Source of the DNA: Geosiphon pyriformis
Taxonomy: Eukaryota; Glomeromycota; Glomeromycetes; Archaeosporales; Geosiphonaceae
Assembly: GCA_016748015.1 (NCBI GenBank)
Contig: JAAOMT010000512.1
Span: forward strand, 1,861,598-1,925,597
Direction: 5' to 3'
DNA: 64,000 bases
The notes under the pieces were generated by a model, which made no database searches, had not been told where the DNA came from, and saw only the letters and a list, made by a program, of their open reading frames with translations. Below are positions 23,571-33,529 of the stretch, piece by piece (positions within the stretch are counted from its first letter, which is position 1; every line of letters begins with the position of its first letter). The translations under genes and the position numbers were made by a program.

Positions 23571-23772
23571 ATCCCTAAAGAAGAGAAACCAATCAGCAGC
23601 TGTGTATTGGAATCAGAATCACTGATCAATTGCAATTCAGACTCCGATGACGATGACAAAAACATCAGTTCCAGCTCCGTTCAAAATGGCAATAACAACA
23701 AAAACAATTTCAACTCAGATTCAAACTCCAATTTAAACCATGAACAATACATTGCACTACCAGATCTCTCCA

Positions 23773-24210
23773 AGAAACAAAAGTTAAAATGGTATAGTGA
23801 CAATGGGGAGGGTATTATGCCAGAACGTGCGCATGATATAGACGCAGGGTTTGATCTGAGATATTCAGGAAAAAATGCCATCAAATTGGAACTGCATTCA
23901 CACACCTGCATTGATCTGAAAATAGCATTAGAAATTTCAGCAACAACAATAGTTCAATTAGCATCTAGGAGTAGTTTAGCAAAAAGAGGAATCAATATAA
24001 GAGGAGGAATAATTAACACAGAATATGTAGGAAATATCATCACTATGCTACAAAATAACTCAGAAAAGGCCTACATAATAGAGCCCAACAAAAAGATAGC
24101 ACAGGCAATATTTCTGCCTCTGGTTAGAGTAGTTCAGTTAGTATTAGTGGGAAAGAAAGAGGAATTAGGAATAACAGCAAGAGAAATACAGGGATTTGGA
24201 TCAATGGATA
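23773..24210 (+). pseudogene. dUTPase domain of element A
   Basis: Motifs of trimeric dUTPase appear in order: DAGFDLRY (motif 1, from 23841), LASRSSLAKRGI (motif 2), GGIINTEYVGN (motif 3), KKIAQAIFLPLV (motif 4) and a poor glycine-rich end REIQGFGSMDR (motif 5). The enzyme family hydrolyses dUTP to dUMP and limits uracil in cDNA. The motif 3 Asp is Asn here (AAC at 24015), a G-to-A change; element C has IIDTGY, the consensus. A dUTPase between protease and RT is known from some retroviruses and a few fungal and plant gypsy elements; its placement after zinc modules is unusual. Confidence 0.85.
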
Positions 24211-24893
24211 GAATAAATGTACCAGTTAATATGGTGGAGGAAGAAATTGTTGGCCAAGGAGAAATTATCTCAACTGGTCAAGCTATTTTCATTCCACCAT
24301 ATAGCCAGTACATGCTAACAATAGGAAGGAAAAAAAAGGAGCAAGGACAAATTTTTGAAGCTGAAGCAAACCTTTGTGAATCAGGAGAGATTGAATTGAT
24401 CAATCTCCACATACCAGCCAAAAGCTATAGCAGCATAAAAATTTCCATCTACAACAACACTGGTAATGTCATCAACATACCAAAAAGAACCACCATCAGA
24501 TATGTAACCACAGAAATAGAAAACCAACCACCAAACCTCATTCTAAACTTTCCACAACTTTGTGGATATGTTGACATCACATCACAAACAATCTATGGAC
24601 GAGATGAATGTTATTTGCTCCAACCAGAACAATTGGAACAAATGAACATAGGAAACTTAGATCCACTTCAATGTATACAGCTCAAGATGTTACTCAACAA
24701 TTTCAATGACATCTTTGTCAGCGAAAATGAGTTTGGCCGAACTGACATCATCCAGCATCAGATCAAGACTGAAGATACAATGCCAATCAAACAAAGAGCA
24801 TATAGAGTGCTGCCAGCCAGCCACGAAATCATTTGTCAAGAGATAAACAGAATGCTTGACAATAAGCTAATTCAACCATCAATGAGTCCATAG

Positions 24894-25560
24894 TCGTTAT
24901 CAGTAGTACTTGTCTGTAAGAAGAATAGAAAAATCTGGTTTTGTGTAGACTACAGGAAACTCAATGGTGTAACTTGTGAAGACAGTTATCCAACTCCACG
25001 AATACAGGAATTATTCGACGCTTTTGGTGAGAACAAATGGTTCTCAACATTAAATTTGAATAGCGGTTACTGGCAAGTAGCCATGAATTCAGCTGACAAA
25101 GAGAAGACAGCATTTACTACTAGAAAAGGGAATTTTGAATTTGAAGTGATGCCATTCGGCTTAACCAATGCCCCAGCAACTTTCCAATGGCTAATGGAAA
25201 TCATTTATACTGGTTTATTGTGGAAATCAGTAGTTGTATACTTAGATGACACCAATGTATTCTCAAAAACTTTTGATGATCATCTTTATCATCTTTAACA
25301 AGTGTTTGAAAGACTAAGAAGAGCAGGACTAAAGTTAAATACAACAAAGTGCTTCTTCGGCAAGACAGAACTAAAATTTTTGGGACATATAGTCAGCAAA
25401 AATGGCATCAAAATGGATCCAGAGAAAATAGAGATAGTAAAGAACTTTCCAGTGCTGACCAATATAACAGAACTGAAATCATTCTTGGGATTTGCCAGCT
25501 ACTATTAACATTTTATCAAGAACTTTTCCAAGATAGCACAGCCACTCAACCAACTGCAAA
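24894..25560 (+). pseudogene. Reverse transcriptase domain of element A
   Basis: RT motifs: VVLVCKKNRKIWFCVDYRKL, then WFSTLNLNSGYWQVAM, EVMPFGLTNAPATFQ, VVYLDDTNVFS (catalytic YLDD with Asp codons at 25245-25250), and GLKLNTTKCFF followed by LGHIVSKNGI. The domain follows a TAG at 24891 that is also present in element C. Other stops are near 25296 and 25509, where C has Gln and Cys codons. Confidence 0.92.
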
Positions 25561-25579
25561 ACAAAGACACAAAATATGA

Positions 25580-26042
25580 ATGGACCAAAAGTTAACAAGA
25601 AGCTTTTGATATTCTAAAAAGAAAGCTTATACAAGCTCCAGTACTGATCTATCCAGATTACAGCAAACCATTTATCATCACCACGAATGCATCCAGCCAG
25701 GCATTAGGAGCAGTATTATCTCAAAGAGAACCAGATGGCAGAGAACATCTAGTGGCATATGCCAGCAGAGGTTTAACACCAGCCAAAAAGAACTATAAAA
25801 CACTGAAAAAAGAACACTTAGCAATATACTGGTTAGTCATGAAATGGAAAGAATATTTGAGCCAGAAGTTTGAGGTGTACATAGATCACAAAAAATTAAC
25901 ATCACTTCAAAAACAAGAATTTGGAGATAAAAGACAGTCAAGATGGAAAATGGCACTTGCACCATATAAGTATACTATACATTATAAAAAAAGAAAAGAC
26001 AATGGAAATATGGATGGTTTATCACAAATGAGACAAATCTAA
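25580..26042 (+). pseudogene. RNase H domain of element A
   Basis: The segment contains PFIITTNASSQALGAVLSQ, corresponding to the DASxxGxGAVLSQ motif of gypsy RNase H with the first Asp changed to Asn, then HLVAYASRGLTPAKKNY, EHLAIYWLVMKWKEYL and YIDHKKLTSL. It degrades the RNA strand of the replication hybrid in active elements. The Asp-to-Asn change is again G-to-A. Confidence 0.85.
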
Positions 26043-26279
26043 GAACATTTCAACCCAAAAATATAACAAAACCAGAACAATACCAACAGAAAAATACAAC
26101 AAAAGATGAACATACAAAAATATCAACAATTGCAACATTATATAAATACTCAACAGTTCAAGGAGAATTTATCTCAAATGGAATGAAAGAGTATCAAACA
26201 ACAATCAAAATATTTTATCACTCATTAAAATATAATTTATCAGAAAAATAGAAGGGATCCAGATCAACCAACCAGAGTA

Positions 26280-27358
26280 ATTATGGAGCCAGAAAAAGAA
26301 ACAATATTATTTAACATGCACTCAAATCTAACAGCAAGACATTTTCACAAAAAAACAACCATAGAAAGAACCAAAAAGAGATACTATTGGCCATCAATGT
26401 ACTCAGATATCATTCAATATGTTCAAAATTGTAATGCTTGTCAGTGAAGAAGAGGAACAAGACCCAGTGAACCATTAAAACCAATCAAAGTGGGACAACC
26501 ATTTAACCATATTGGAATTGATTTAGTTAAACCATTAACAATCACCAGCAGAGGAAACAGATACATAGCAGTAGCTATGAACTATCTCACTAAATGACCA
26601 GAGACAAAAGCAATTCAAAGAGTGGATGCAGAATCCGTTGCCGAATTCATTCATCAGGATTTGATTTGTCGACATGGATGTCCAAAAGAATTATTATCAG
26701 ACCAAGGAACTCATTTTGTGAACAAAACATTAACAAAATTGAGCCAAAGATTCAGAATCAAGAGACTATTATCATCACCATACCATCCACAAACCAATGG
26801 ATTAGTAGAAAGCTTCAATAGAACACTGTGTAAAGCAATAGCTAAGCTCAGCCAAGAAAACCAGAACAATTGGGATTTGTTCATACCATCAGTACTATTT
26901 GCTTATCGGACAATGAAACAAGATACTACACAAGCAACACTATTTAAATTAGTATATGGGAGAACAGCAACATTATCAATAGAAAGAGAAATTAATACAT
27001 ATCCAGCTGAACCAATAACAAAAGAAAACTTTCAAGAAACATTGCTGAGAAGAACATATAACTTAATGGAAACATTGGAAAACAAACAAAAAAGAGCAGC
27101 TAATAATATTCAAAAGTCACAAGAAAAACAGAAAAAAAGACACGATAGTCAACTACCAGACAAACCAGTTGAATTCAAAATTGGAGACAAAGTATTACTA
27201 CATTGTACCAAAGCGGAAAAACAATGAAATGGAAAATTCGACCCCAAATGGGATGAACCATTTCACATAGAAGAAATTCTAGGAAATAGAGCTTACAAAT
27301 TAAGATTGGATAACAAAATTTTAACCAAAGCAGTACATGGAGATCAACTGAAGCCATA
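26280..27358 (+). pseudogene. Integrase domain of element A (HHCC, DD35E, GPF-like end)
   Basis: A zinc-binding HHCC N-terminus (ARHFHKKTT then CNACQ) precedes the catalytic core. Asp codons lie at 26520 (IGIDLVKPL) and 26700 (LSDQGTHF) and Glu at 26808 (GLVESFNRT), with 35 residues between the last two, so DD35E. The C-terminal part has FKIGDKVLLH and KWDEPFHIEEI, resembling the GPF/Y module of gypsy integrases. Stops at TGA codons replace Trp (TKWPE and EKQWN in the ancestral reading, the former seen in element C). No chromodomain is recognisable. Confidence 0.9.
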
Positions 27359-28172
27359 TTGTGACATTACACTACCATCTATTAATAATATTCTACAATT
27401 AGGAGTACAGAGAATACTAGTCCAACCAGATGAAATTCCATGAGATCTGAAACCAATAGTTATTATTAACAATAACATGTTAAATTGATCAATCAAAAGA
27501 ATATATAAAGACATGATAGATGCGACAGGAAATATCAGAAAAATGGAAATTACAGACAACATTCACACACTAGCACAACAACTCTTTCAATTAATCCAAT
27601 ACCAGGAAATGGAGATTACAATCAACCAACAAACCATTCGATATCAAGATACTAGAAAGACATTGCAACTCAGAACACCAAAGAAAACTAAAGATATGGT
27701 GGACAAAATCATGGCGAAAGTAAAATTAGCAATAAAAGAATCAACAAAAGAGTCACTATATCAAGAGTTGACTAAAAAAACTTGGAATTGGTAGATACAA
27801 CAATTTCCAAGAAACTATTGTTATTTTTACTTGGGACAACACATAAATATTCAGAATCTATATACGGATAAAACAAAGTGATTATTCAACAAAAAAATAC
27901 TACAACAATTAGAACATTTTGTGGGAAAGAACAACTTATCTACACAAGCCCGAGCCATATACCAAATACACACAGCATTTCAGGATAAACCAGAAATATT
28001 GCTCAACAAAGCAATAGATATGGTCACCAGTAATCAATTGGGAAAAATCACCAACACTCAATTTGAAGAAGTACAGACCCAAATAACACAAGTAATTCTT
28101 GAAAATAAAATCCAGAAAATACTTCAAGAGGGGGAATTACATGAGTTGGATTTTGACGGAGCTCAATATTAA
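27359..28172 (+). pseudogene. C-terminal extension of element A Gag-Pol, function unknown
   Basis: After the integrase the same frame continues for about 271 codons to a TAA just before the polypurine tract. Visible features are a Gln/Ile-rich segment (IHTLAQQLFQLIQYQE), a Lys-rich region, an aromatic WNW-IQQFPRNYCYFYL block, and a predicted helical end (TQFEEVQTQITQVILENKIQ). Element C carries a clearly similar stretch at 34333-34734. No membrane segment or signal peptide is seen, so it is not a typical envelope. I recognise no family. Confidence 0.75.
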
Positions 28173-28185
28173 AAGGAGGAAATAA
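28171..28185 (+). other. Polypurine tract of element A
   Basis: AAAAGGAGGAAATAA sits immediately 5' of the 3' LTR, the expected place for the plus-strand primer. Its first bases overlap the gag-pol stop codon. In element C the matching tract is 34316-34329 on the - strand. Confidence 0.8.
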
Positions 28186-29035
28186 TGTTACTCATAGAAA
28201 TATAGAAAATATATTAGCATAATTATTAGCCAATTAGAAGTAAGCATAGTAAATGTGGAATTCCAGGATTCCTCTCAGGAATTGCAGGATTCTAGGAATT
28301 TCAGGATTCCCCAATGAGGAATTGCAGGATTCCAAAATTCCAGGATTCCTCTCAAAGGAATTGCAGGATTCCAGGAATTCTAGGATTCCTGTCATAAAGA
28401 ATTGAGGAATTGAGGAATCTCAATTATGTATATATAGCGATAGTATTAGAAACAAAAAAGACAGAATCGATACCACAGAATCCTTAGCTTAGAAACAAAA
28501 ATCATCAAATAAATAATTATTCCATATCTCAATCCACTCTTCACTATCAACATTTCATGTTGATAATAAGTGATACTTAATCATATTGGAACAATAGCTC
28601 TTGATCACGGCTATTGATGGGATACTAATCTGCAAATTGTCTTGGCTTATTTTTTTCTTTCTTTATTTTTTTCTTATTTTTTTTTATTTTATTTTGATTT
28701 ATTATTGTGCACTAACCCATTGATTGAAAAGCGCTGATTATTGACATCAAAGATTGTTTGGTAAAAGACCCCTGCGAAAAGGTAAGACATGTACAGAAGA
28801 TATGGATTACTTACTAGAGGATTGCCAGCCACCAAGCTGAGAAAAAAATTGACAGACTTGTGAGTCTGGGAAGCTATGGATAAAACAACTATTGAATCTC
28901 TGTCCATTATACAAAAGACTCCATCAAAACCTTCAGATACAATGCTCATAGAACCTCATCAACGGAAGTAGTTTCATGAGCACCAAGTTACGGATTTGTT
29001 ATTTACTTCAACAGCAGAAATAATCCCCTGTAACA
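28186..29035 (+). repeat. 3' LTR of element A
   Basis: It starts TGTTACTCATAG and ends CCCTGTAACA, the intact family termini. Inside are a shorter inverted-repeat array (about 28256-28425), the TATA box (28426-28437) and a T-rich tract near 28648-28700. It is followed directly by the GTGT target duplication. Confidence 0.92.
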
Positions 29036-29488
29036 GTGTGTTGTAAGTTGTATAGCTAACTCAAAATGTTTTTTTCTTCTGCTTTTTACAGTTGCTATTT
29101 TCTGGTTTTAATTTAAAATCAAAAGAGTATTTAAATTATATCAAATATTTTCTTTTACAATATTAAATAATGTTGAAGTTGAGTTTTTGAAAGTAAGTGT
29201 TAAGTATTTTACTGTTAAAGTTTTCTGTTTTTAAGTAGAAATAGTATAGTAGGTTTTTATAAAGATTGTTTTTAACTTCTAAAATGTTATAGTTTTGAAA
29301 AAATAATTATTGATGTGGTTTTTGATGTATTAGTATAATGATTTCTTGATAATTTCAATTCCATCTTGGATGTTGAATTTTTGCTTGCAGTAAGTATAAA
29401 TTAACTAATAATACTTTAAAGTTGTTATGTCAGTTGTGGTTGCCACTTTAAAGTTGTTGTTGTGTTATTTCTATAAAAGAATATTAAA
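29036..29488 (-). pseudogene. Leader and gag start of element B (right-hand fragment)
   Basis: Between the end of element A and the 5' LTR of element B lie 453 bp that must hold the B primer-binding site and the first part of its gag. Neither is readable: no TGG-initiated primer site next to 29488 and no open frame survive. Assignment is by position only. Confidence 0.5.
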
Positions 29489-30379
29489 TATTACTAGAAG
29501 TTTTTAGTCTCTTTTTTTGAATGCTATTAATGTTTGTTTGTTGTTAATTCACATTTTCTGGAGTTAATAAATCTCTGATAATTGAATTTATCTTTAAATT
29601 ATTTTTTATAATTTGAACTATTGAGCTTATACATAGAATAATCAATTCTATGTCAATTATTTTGTATAGTTATGTTGTAGTAAATATCAACTTTTTTTCA
29701 AAAATTGCTTTTCTAGAAGTTAATGAATATAATAAAAAATAAAAAATAAAAATAAAAAAAATGAAAAAGAATTAGAATTTTATTAAGAGAATCGTTTTCT
29801 ATTCAGACCTGGAGTCACTAATAAATTGCTGAAATTAGTAGCTAATTAATTTTAAAATGTTAGTTGAATTTTAAGAAATATTAAGTTCAATTATTTTTAA
29901 AAATTGTTTTTTAAAGTATAGTTTTTATTTTAAATTGTACTAAATAAGAATAATTTTAAGGAAGATAAGATATTTATAATAATATATATTTTCTCAAAAA
30001 AAAAGCTCTTCTTTTATACAATTTGTTATAGTACTAGTCTATGAACTTGAACTTTTTTCTTTGCTATAATTTTGATAAATTAAAGATATATTTTGACAAA
30101 TTACAAGTTATTTTATCAAACTATTAATTATTTTAGTGAATTATTCATTATTTTTGCAAATTTTTACAAATTTTTGAATATTACATAGTTTAGAGTATTG
30201 TGTTATTTGATTATTCCAATTTCTATTATGCAAATTGGGTTATTAATTAAATAGTAATATTTGATTATTTGATTTAAGTAATAAGTAATAATTAATACAA
30301 TATTAATATATGCTAATTAATAGTAAAAATTATAAGAGTAATTTTATGCTAATTAATAACTAAAATTCTATTGATAATA
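29489..30379 (-). repeat. 5' LTR of element B
   Basis: The - strand LTR pairs with 9702-10663. Termini are degenerate: TATTACT for TGTTACT and GATAATA for GGTAACA, each a G-to-A or C-to-T change. The series of short AAATTAC-AAGTTATTTT motifs around 30090-30150 is shared with the other copies. Confidence 0.8.
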
Positions 30380-31742
30380 CTGCTTTGAATTATTAGTCAG
30401 TTTTAGTAAGTAAGAATAGTGTTAAAATTTTTCTTCTTAATGAATTAAAATAAGACTATTTTGTTTTATAATAAGTTTAAAGACAAGTTGATCAATCTTT
30501 TTTTTGACTGTATTGTATTTGAAATTAATAATATGATCTTTCAAGTTGGTAATCAAATGTGTTTTATTTCTCACTTTTTTGATTCTGGTTATTGTTTCTG
30601 GTTTGCTTTAATTATGTTTAAATTTTAGATTGATTTAGATGTTGCTGTTAATACTGTTTTAAGTATTAAAAGTAAACTATCTGACTGTAGATTGTAAAGT
30701 GTTTTTATTTTTTTTCCCAAAATTTCTAAGGTATTTACACTTTGTTTTGTAAACTCTAAATCATATGCCAAAGCTTTTGCTTCTTTAAACTCTTCTAAGT
30801 TTTTATTTCTAATGATTTTTGTCTTTTTTTTCATTATTTTTGATAACTCTTTAATGTTGTTTCAATTGTTCTCTTTAGAATTTAATCTGACCAAACTCTT
30901 TACATTAATTGGATTAATTGTTAAGTTTATTGGCTTTTTAGTTGCTACTTTTGAACAGCCTATTAAAGATGATTTGGTTTCAAGTAGTATTTTTAGCTTT
31001 AAGATTAATAAACTTATAGTTTATTTGGGTTTTTTTAGCAAAGTTTTTAGTAAATTGAAAAAAAAGTGGTTTTACTAAAAAAAGAGTGTTGCATAAATGA
31101 TGTTAATATGCCTGGTAATTTGAATTATTTAGTTGACATTAATGATAATACATTTTCTAGTTTAATGTCTTTTTGAACACATAAGCCTAATAATATTAAA
31201 ACTAATTTTTTAAAAACAATTAAGTGGCTGGTTGAATTAGTTCTTTGTAGTTTTAATTATTTAATATAGTTTAAAAAATATTGGCTTTGGATAAGTTTAC
31301 TTTTATTGTAACAATATAGCATAGTTTAAACTGACTTAAATAGTTGATTACATATAAAAAGCATATTGTTATAGATAAACTTGATGGAGTATTGTGGTAA
31401 TATTTAATGCTTTAAACTTAAATAATAAAAGTTTAAAGTTTTTTATTTCAGATATTTAAGATAAGTTATTTAATATTAGTCTTTAAAAATTTTTTGTTAG
31501 TTTTACCTATAAAGTTTTTTAATTATAAAGCACAAAAAAATATTTGGCTATTTGTAACTTAAGTGTATAAACTATTTTCTTTGAACTAGTTGAATACAGT
31601 CATTAGGATCTAACAGTATCTTTTCATTTTTCTGATAAGTTAACAAAATAATATTAATATCTAATCCTAAGAAAAGTTTTTTTTTACCAAACTGTTATAA
31701 AGTTTATTTTCAGACAGTCAATTTTTTAATATTGTTATTTTA

Positions 31743-31782
<40 letters not shown>

Positions 31783-32427
31783 AAAAAAAAAAGAAATTAA
31801 TATTATCAATCACTATAATTAAGAGTAATTGGTCCAAGTCATTATTTGTTTGAGACATTTTATGCTAAAAACATTTGGCCAGAAATAAAGATAAAAAAAT
31901 AAGTAATTTAGTTTAAATATAAGATTCATGGATCATAAATAAATAATTTTTTGTTTTAAATATTTTCTTTATTTAAGATAATATAGATATATAAATAAGA
32001 TAGATCTAATAGATATGAGTAAAAAATATATTTTTTATTTAATTATTTCTTTTGTTTTTTCTTTACTGCTAAAACTACTTGTTTTTATACATATTTTTAG
32101 TTTTATAAGATTGCTTTTTAATTATTTGTTATTACTAATTATTACTTACTATTTCTGTTGTTGCTTTTTTTTTTATACTGTAACTAGTTATTTTATATTA
32201 TAGCTAGTTATTTGTGCTATTTTATATTATTGTATTATTTTAAGTTATAATGTATTATAATGTATTATTTTATATTATTATATTTTTCAATGTTATCACA
32301 TTTTCCAATTACATTTTTTCAATATCTTTTGGATTTGTTTTTTTATTTAGGTAACAGCATAAACTATATTTAGTTTAGAATACTTAGTTTGTTCTAAAGT
32401 ACTAGATAGTAGTTGATTTATACTCAT
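30380..32427. other. Degenerate repeat-derived DNA between elements B and C
   Basis: No intact gene. Short open pieces exist on the - strand (30625-30834, Lys-rich) and the + strand (30812-31078, ending in a GFFSKVFSKLKKK stretch). An A run of about 38 bases lies at 31744-31782, in a setting reminiscent of the T/A-rich middle of the LTRs, so part of 31.5-32.4 kb may be a further ruined LTR. This could not be confirmed by eye. Confidence 0.4.
31744..31782. repeat. Poly(A) tract
   Basis: About 38 consecutive A followed by a shorter A run. It could be a retroposed poly(A) tail or a homopolymer from an LTR. No target duplication or LINE/SINE body is seen to decide. Confidence 0.8.
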
Positions 32428-32473
32428 TGTTACAAGTGATTATTTGAGGTCTCAAATCAAATAACAAACCTGT

Positions 32474-33529
32474 TATTACTCATAAAATATAGAAAGTATA
32501 TTAGCATATAAATTAGCCAATCATAGGTAGACATAGTAAATGTGAAATTCCAGGATTCCTCTTAGAGAAATTGCAAGATTCCAGAAATTACAGGATTCCA
32601 GAAATTGCAGGATTCCAGAAATTGCAGGATTCTTACATGAAGAATTGCAAGATTCCAGAATTCCAGGATTTTTCTCAAAGGAATTGCAAAATTCCAGGAA
32701 TTCCAGGATTCCTAACATGAAGAATTAAGGAATTGAGGAATCTCAAATATGTATATATAGCAGTAGTATCAGAAGTTAGAAAATTAGTCAATGGGACTTA
32801 GAATCAATTGATTCACGGAGTCAATTAGACTTATATAATCAATTAGACTTGCAAAATCATAATTATTAAAATTACAAAAAAAAAAGAATCTTTTAGTGAG
32901 ACCTCTCAGTTTAAATTTTATTTCCAAAACCACAAATAAATAACTGTTTGTTATCTCAAACCTGCTGCCACTATCAACACTTCATGTTGATAGTAATTGA
33001 TACTTAACCACACTGGAACAATAGCTCTTGATCACAGCTATTGATGGGATACTAACTTGTAAATCGCCTTGGCTTATTTCTTATTTTTTCTTTTATCTTT
33101 TTTTTATTTTTTTTTTTGTCTACTAACTTGATTAAAGGATTTACTTTTGGAGGACTTATGGAGGAATAAAACTTACTTAAACAATACTTACTCTTGGAGG
33201 ACTTACGAAGGAATAAACTTGCTTAAACAATACTTACTCTTGGAGGACTTATGGAAGAACTGACGTCAGGAAACAGCACTGATATACACTTACAGAGGAT
33301 ATTGTACTAGGAGAATTATCAACCATCAAGCTAAGCAAGCAATCAATGAAACTACAGTTTCAGGAAACTATTGATAAACTGTTATCATTGAATCTCTGTC
33401 TATTATACAAAGAACTTGATTGGAAAACCTTCAGATAAAATACCTTCAGATTATCATTGTCACCAATTGCTTTGCGCACCAAGTTATGGATTTGTTATTC
33501 ACTTGACATCCCAAGAAACACCTGTAACA
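32474..33529 (+). repeat. Solo LTR of the A/C family inserted in the element C 3' LTR
   Basis: A + strand LTR from TATTACTCATAA to CCTGTAACA, 1056 bp, in the opposite direction to its host LTR. Flanks are CTGT (32470-32473) and CTAT (33530-33533), a 4-bp duplication with one G/A difference. It has the inverted-repeat array (about 32547-32740), the TATA box, and an extra 46-47-bp tandem repeat near 33147-33260, which makes it longer than other copies. Confidence 0.85.
33147..33260 (+). repeat. 46-47-bp tandem repeat within the inserted LTR
   Basis: About two and a half copies of a unit beginning TTGGAGGACTTA and containing CTTAAACAATACTTACTC. It is absent from the other LTR copies in this window and probably arose by slippage after or before insertion. 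Confidence 0.8.

Larger units (their letters stand above)
19686..28172 (+). pseudogene. gag-pol of element A: one frame, broken by many nonsense codons
   Basis: All open pieces from 19686 to 28172 are in the same frame (about 2,828 codons), so Gag-Pol was made without a frameshift. Stops include TAA at 20190, 21603 and 22173, TGA at 22395, TAG at 24891 and TAA near 25296. Where element C can be compared, the ancestral codon is CAA (Gln), CGA (Arg) or TGG (Trp), so the change is C-to-T or G-to-A. No in-frame ATG is found at the 5' end: the frame is open from 19644, and the triplet where Met is expected is GTG (19686) in both A and C. The product would be processed by its protease into capsid, nucleocapsid, dUTPase, RT and integrase for cytoplasmic particles and nuclear integration. 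Confidence 0.9.
18738..29035 (+). mobile_element. Element A: full-length but inactivated Ty3/gypsy LTR retrotransposon with dUTPase
   Basis: A 10.3-kb element with two LTRs (889 and 850 bp), a primer-binding site, one continuous gag-pol frame and a polypurine tract. The 4-bp target duplication GTGT (18734-18737 and 29036-29039) is perfect, and removing the element rejoins the two halves of element B. Domain order on the + strand is Gag, CCHC knuckle, aspartic protease, Cys-rich zinc modules, dUTPase, RT, RNase H, integrase and a C-terminal extension. The RT-before-integrase order identifies Ty3/gypsy (Metaviridae-type). Many in-frame stops make it non-autonomous now. It is the youngest clear insertion in the block, since nothing interrupts it and its target duplication is exact. 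Confidence 0.93.
9702..30379 (-). mobile_element. Element B: old, decayed Ty3/gypsy-type LTR retrotransposon split by element A
   Basis: The two ends carry related LTRs (9702-10663 and 29489-30379), both read on the - strand. The original internal part is 10664-18737 plus 29036-29488, about 8.5 kb once element A (18738-29035) is removed. A reverse transcriptase fragment on the - strand at 13920-14102 and integrase-like similarity near 12340-12620 show its direction. Possible 4-bp target duplications TTAC (9698-9701) and CTGC (30380-30383) differ only by C/T and G/A. Every gene is broken by stops. Its LTR is unrelated to that of elements A and C, but matches the solo LTR at 42481-43439. Confidence 0.8.

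Noticed and set aside
27359-28172. Envelope-like gene in element A
   Set aside because: No signal peptide, membrane segment or separate start codon; it is continuous with the integrase frame.
31744-31782. Poly(A) tail of a LINE or processed pseudogene
   Set aside because: No body, target duplication or source gene could be recognised next to it, so it is listed only as a homopolymer.
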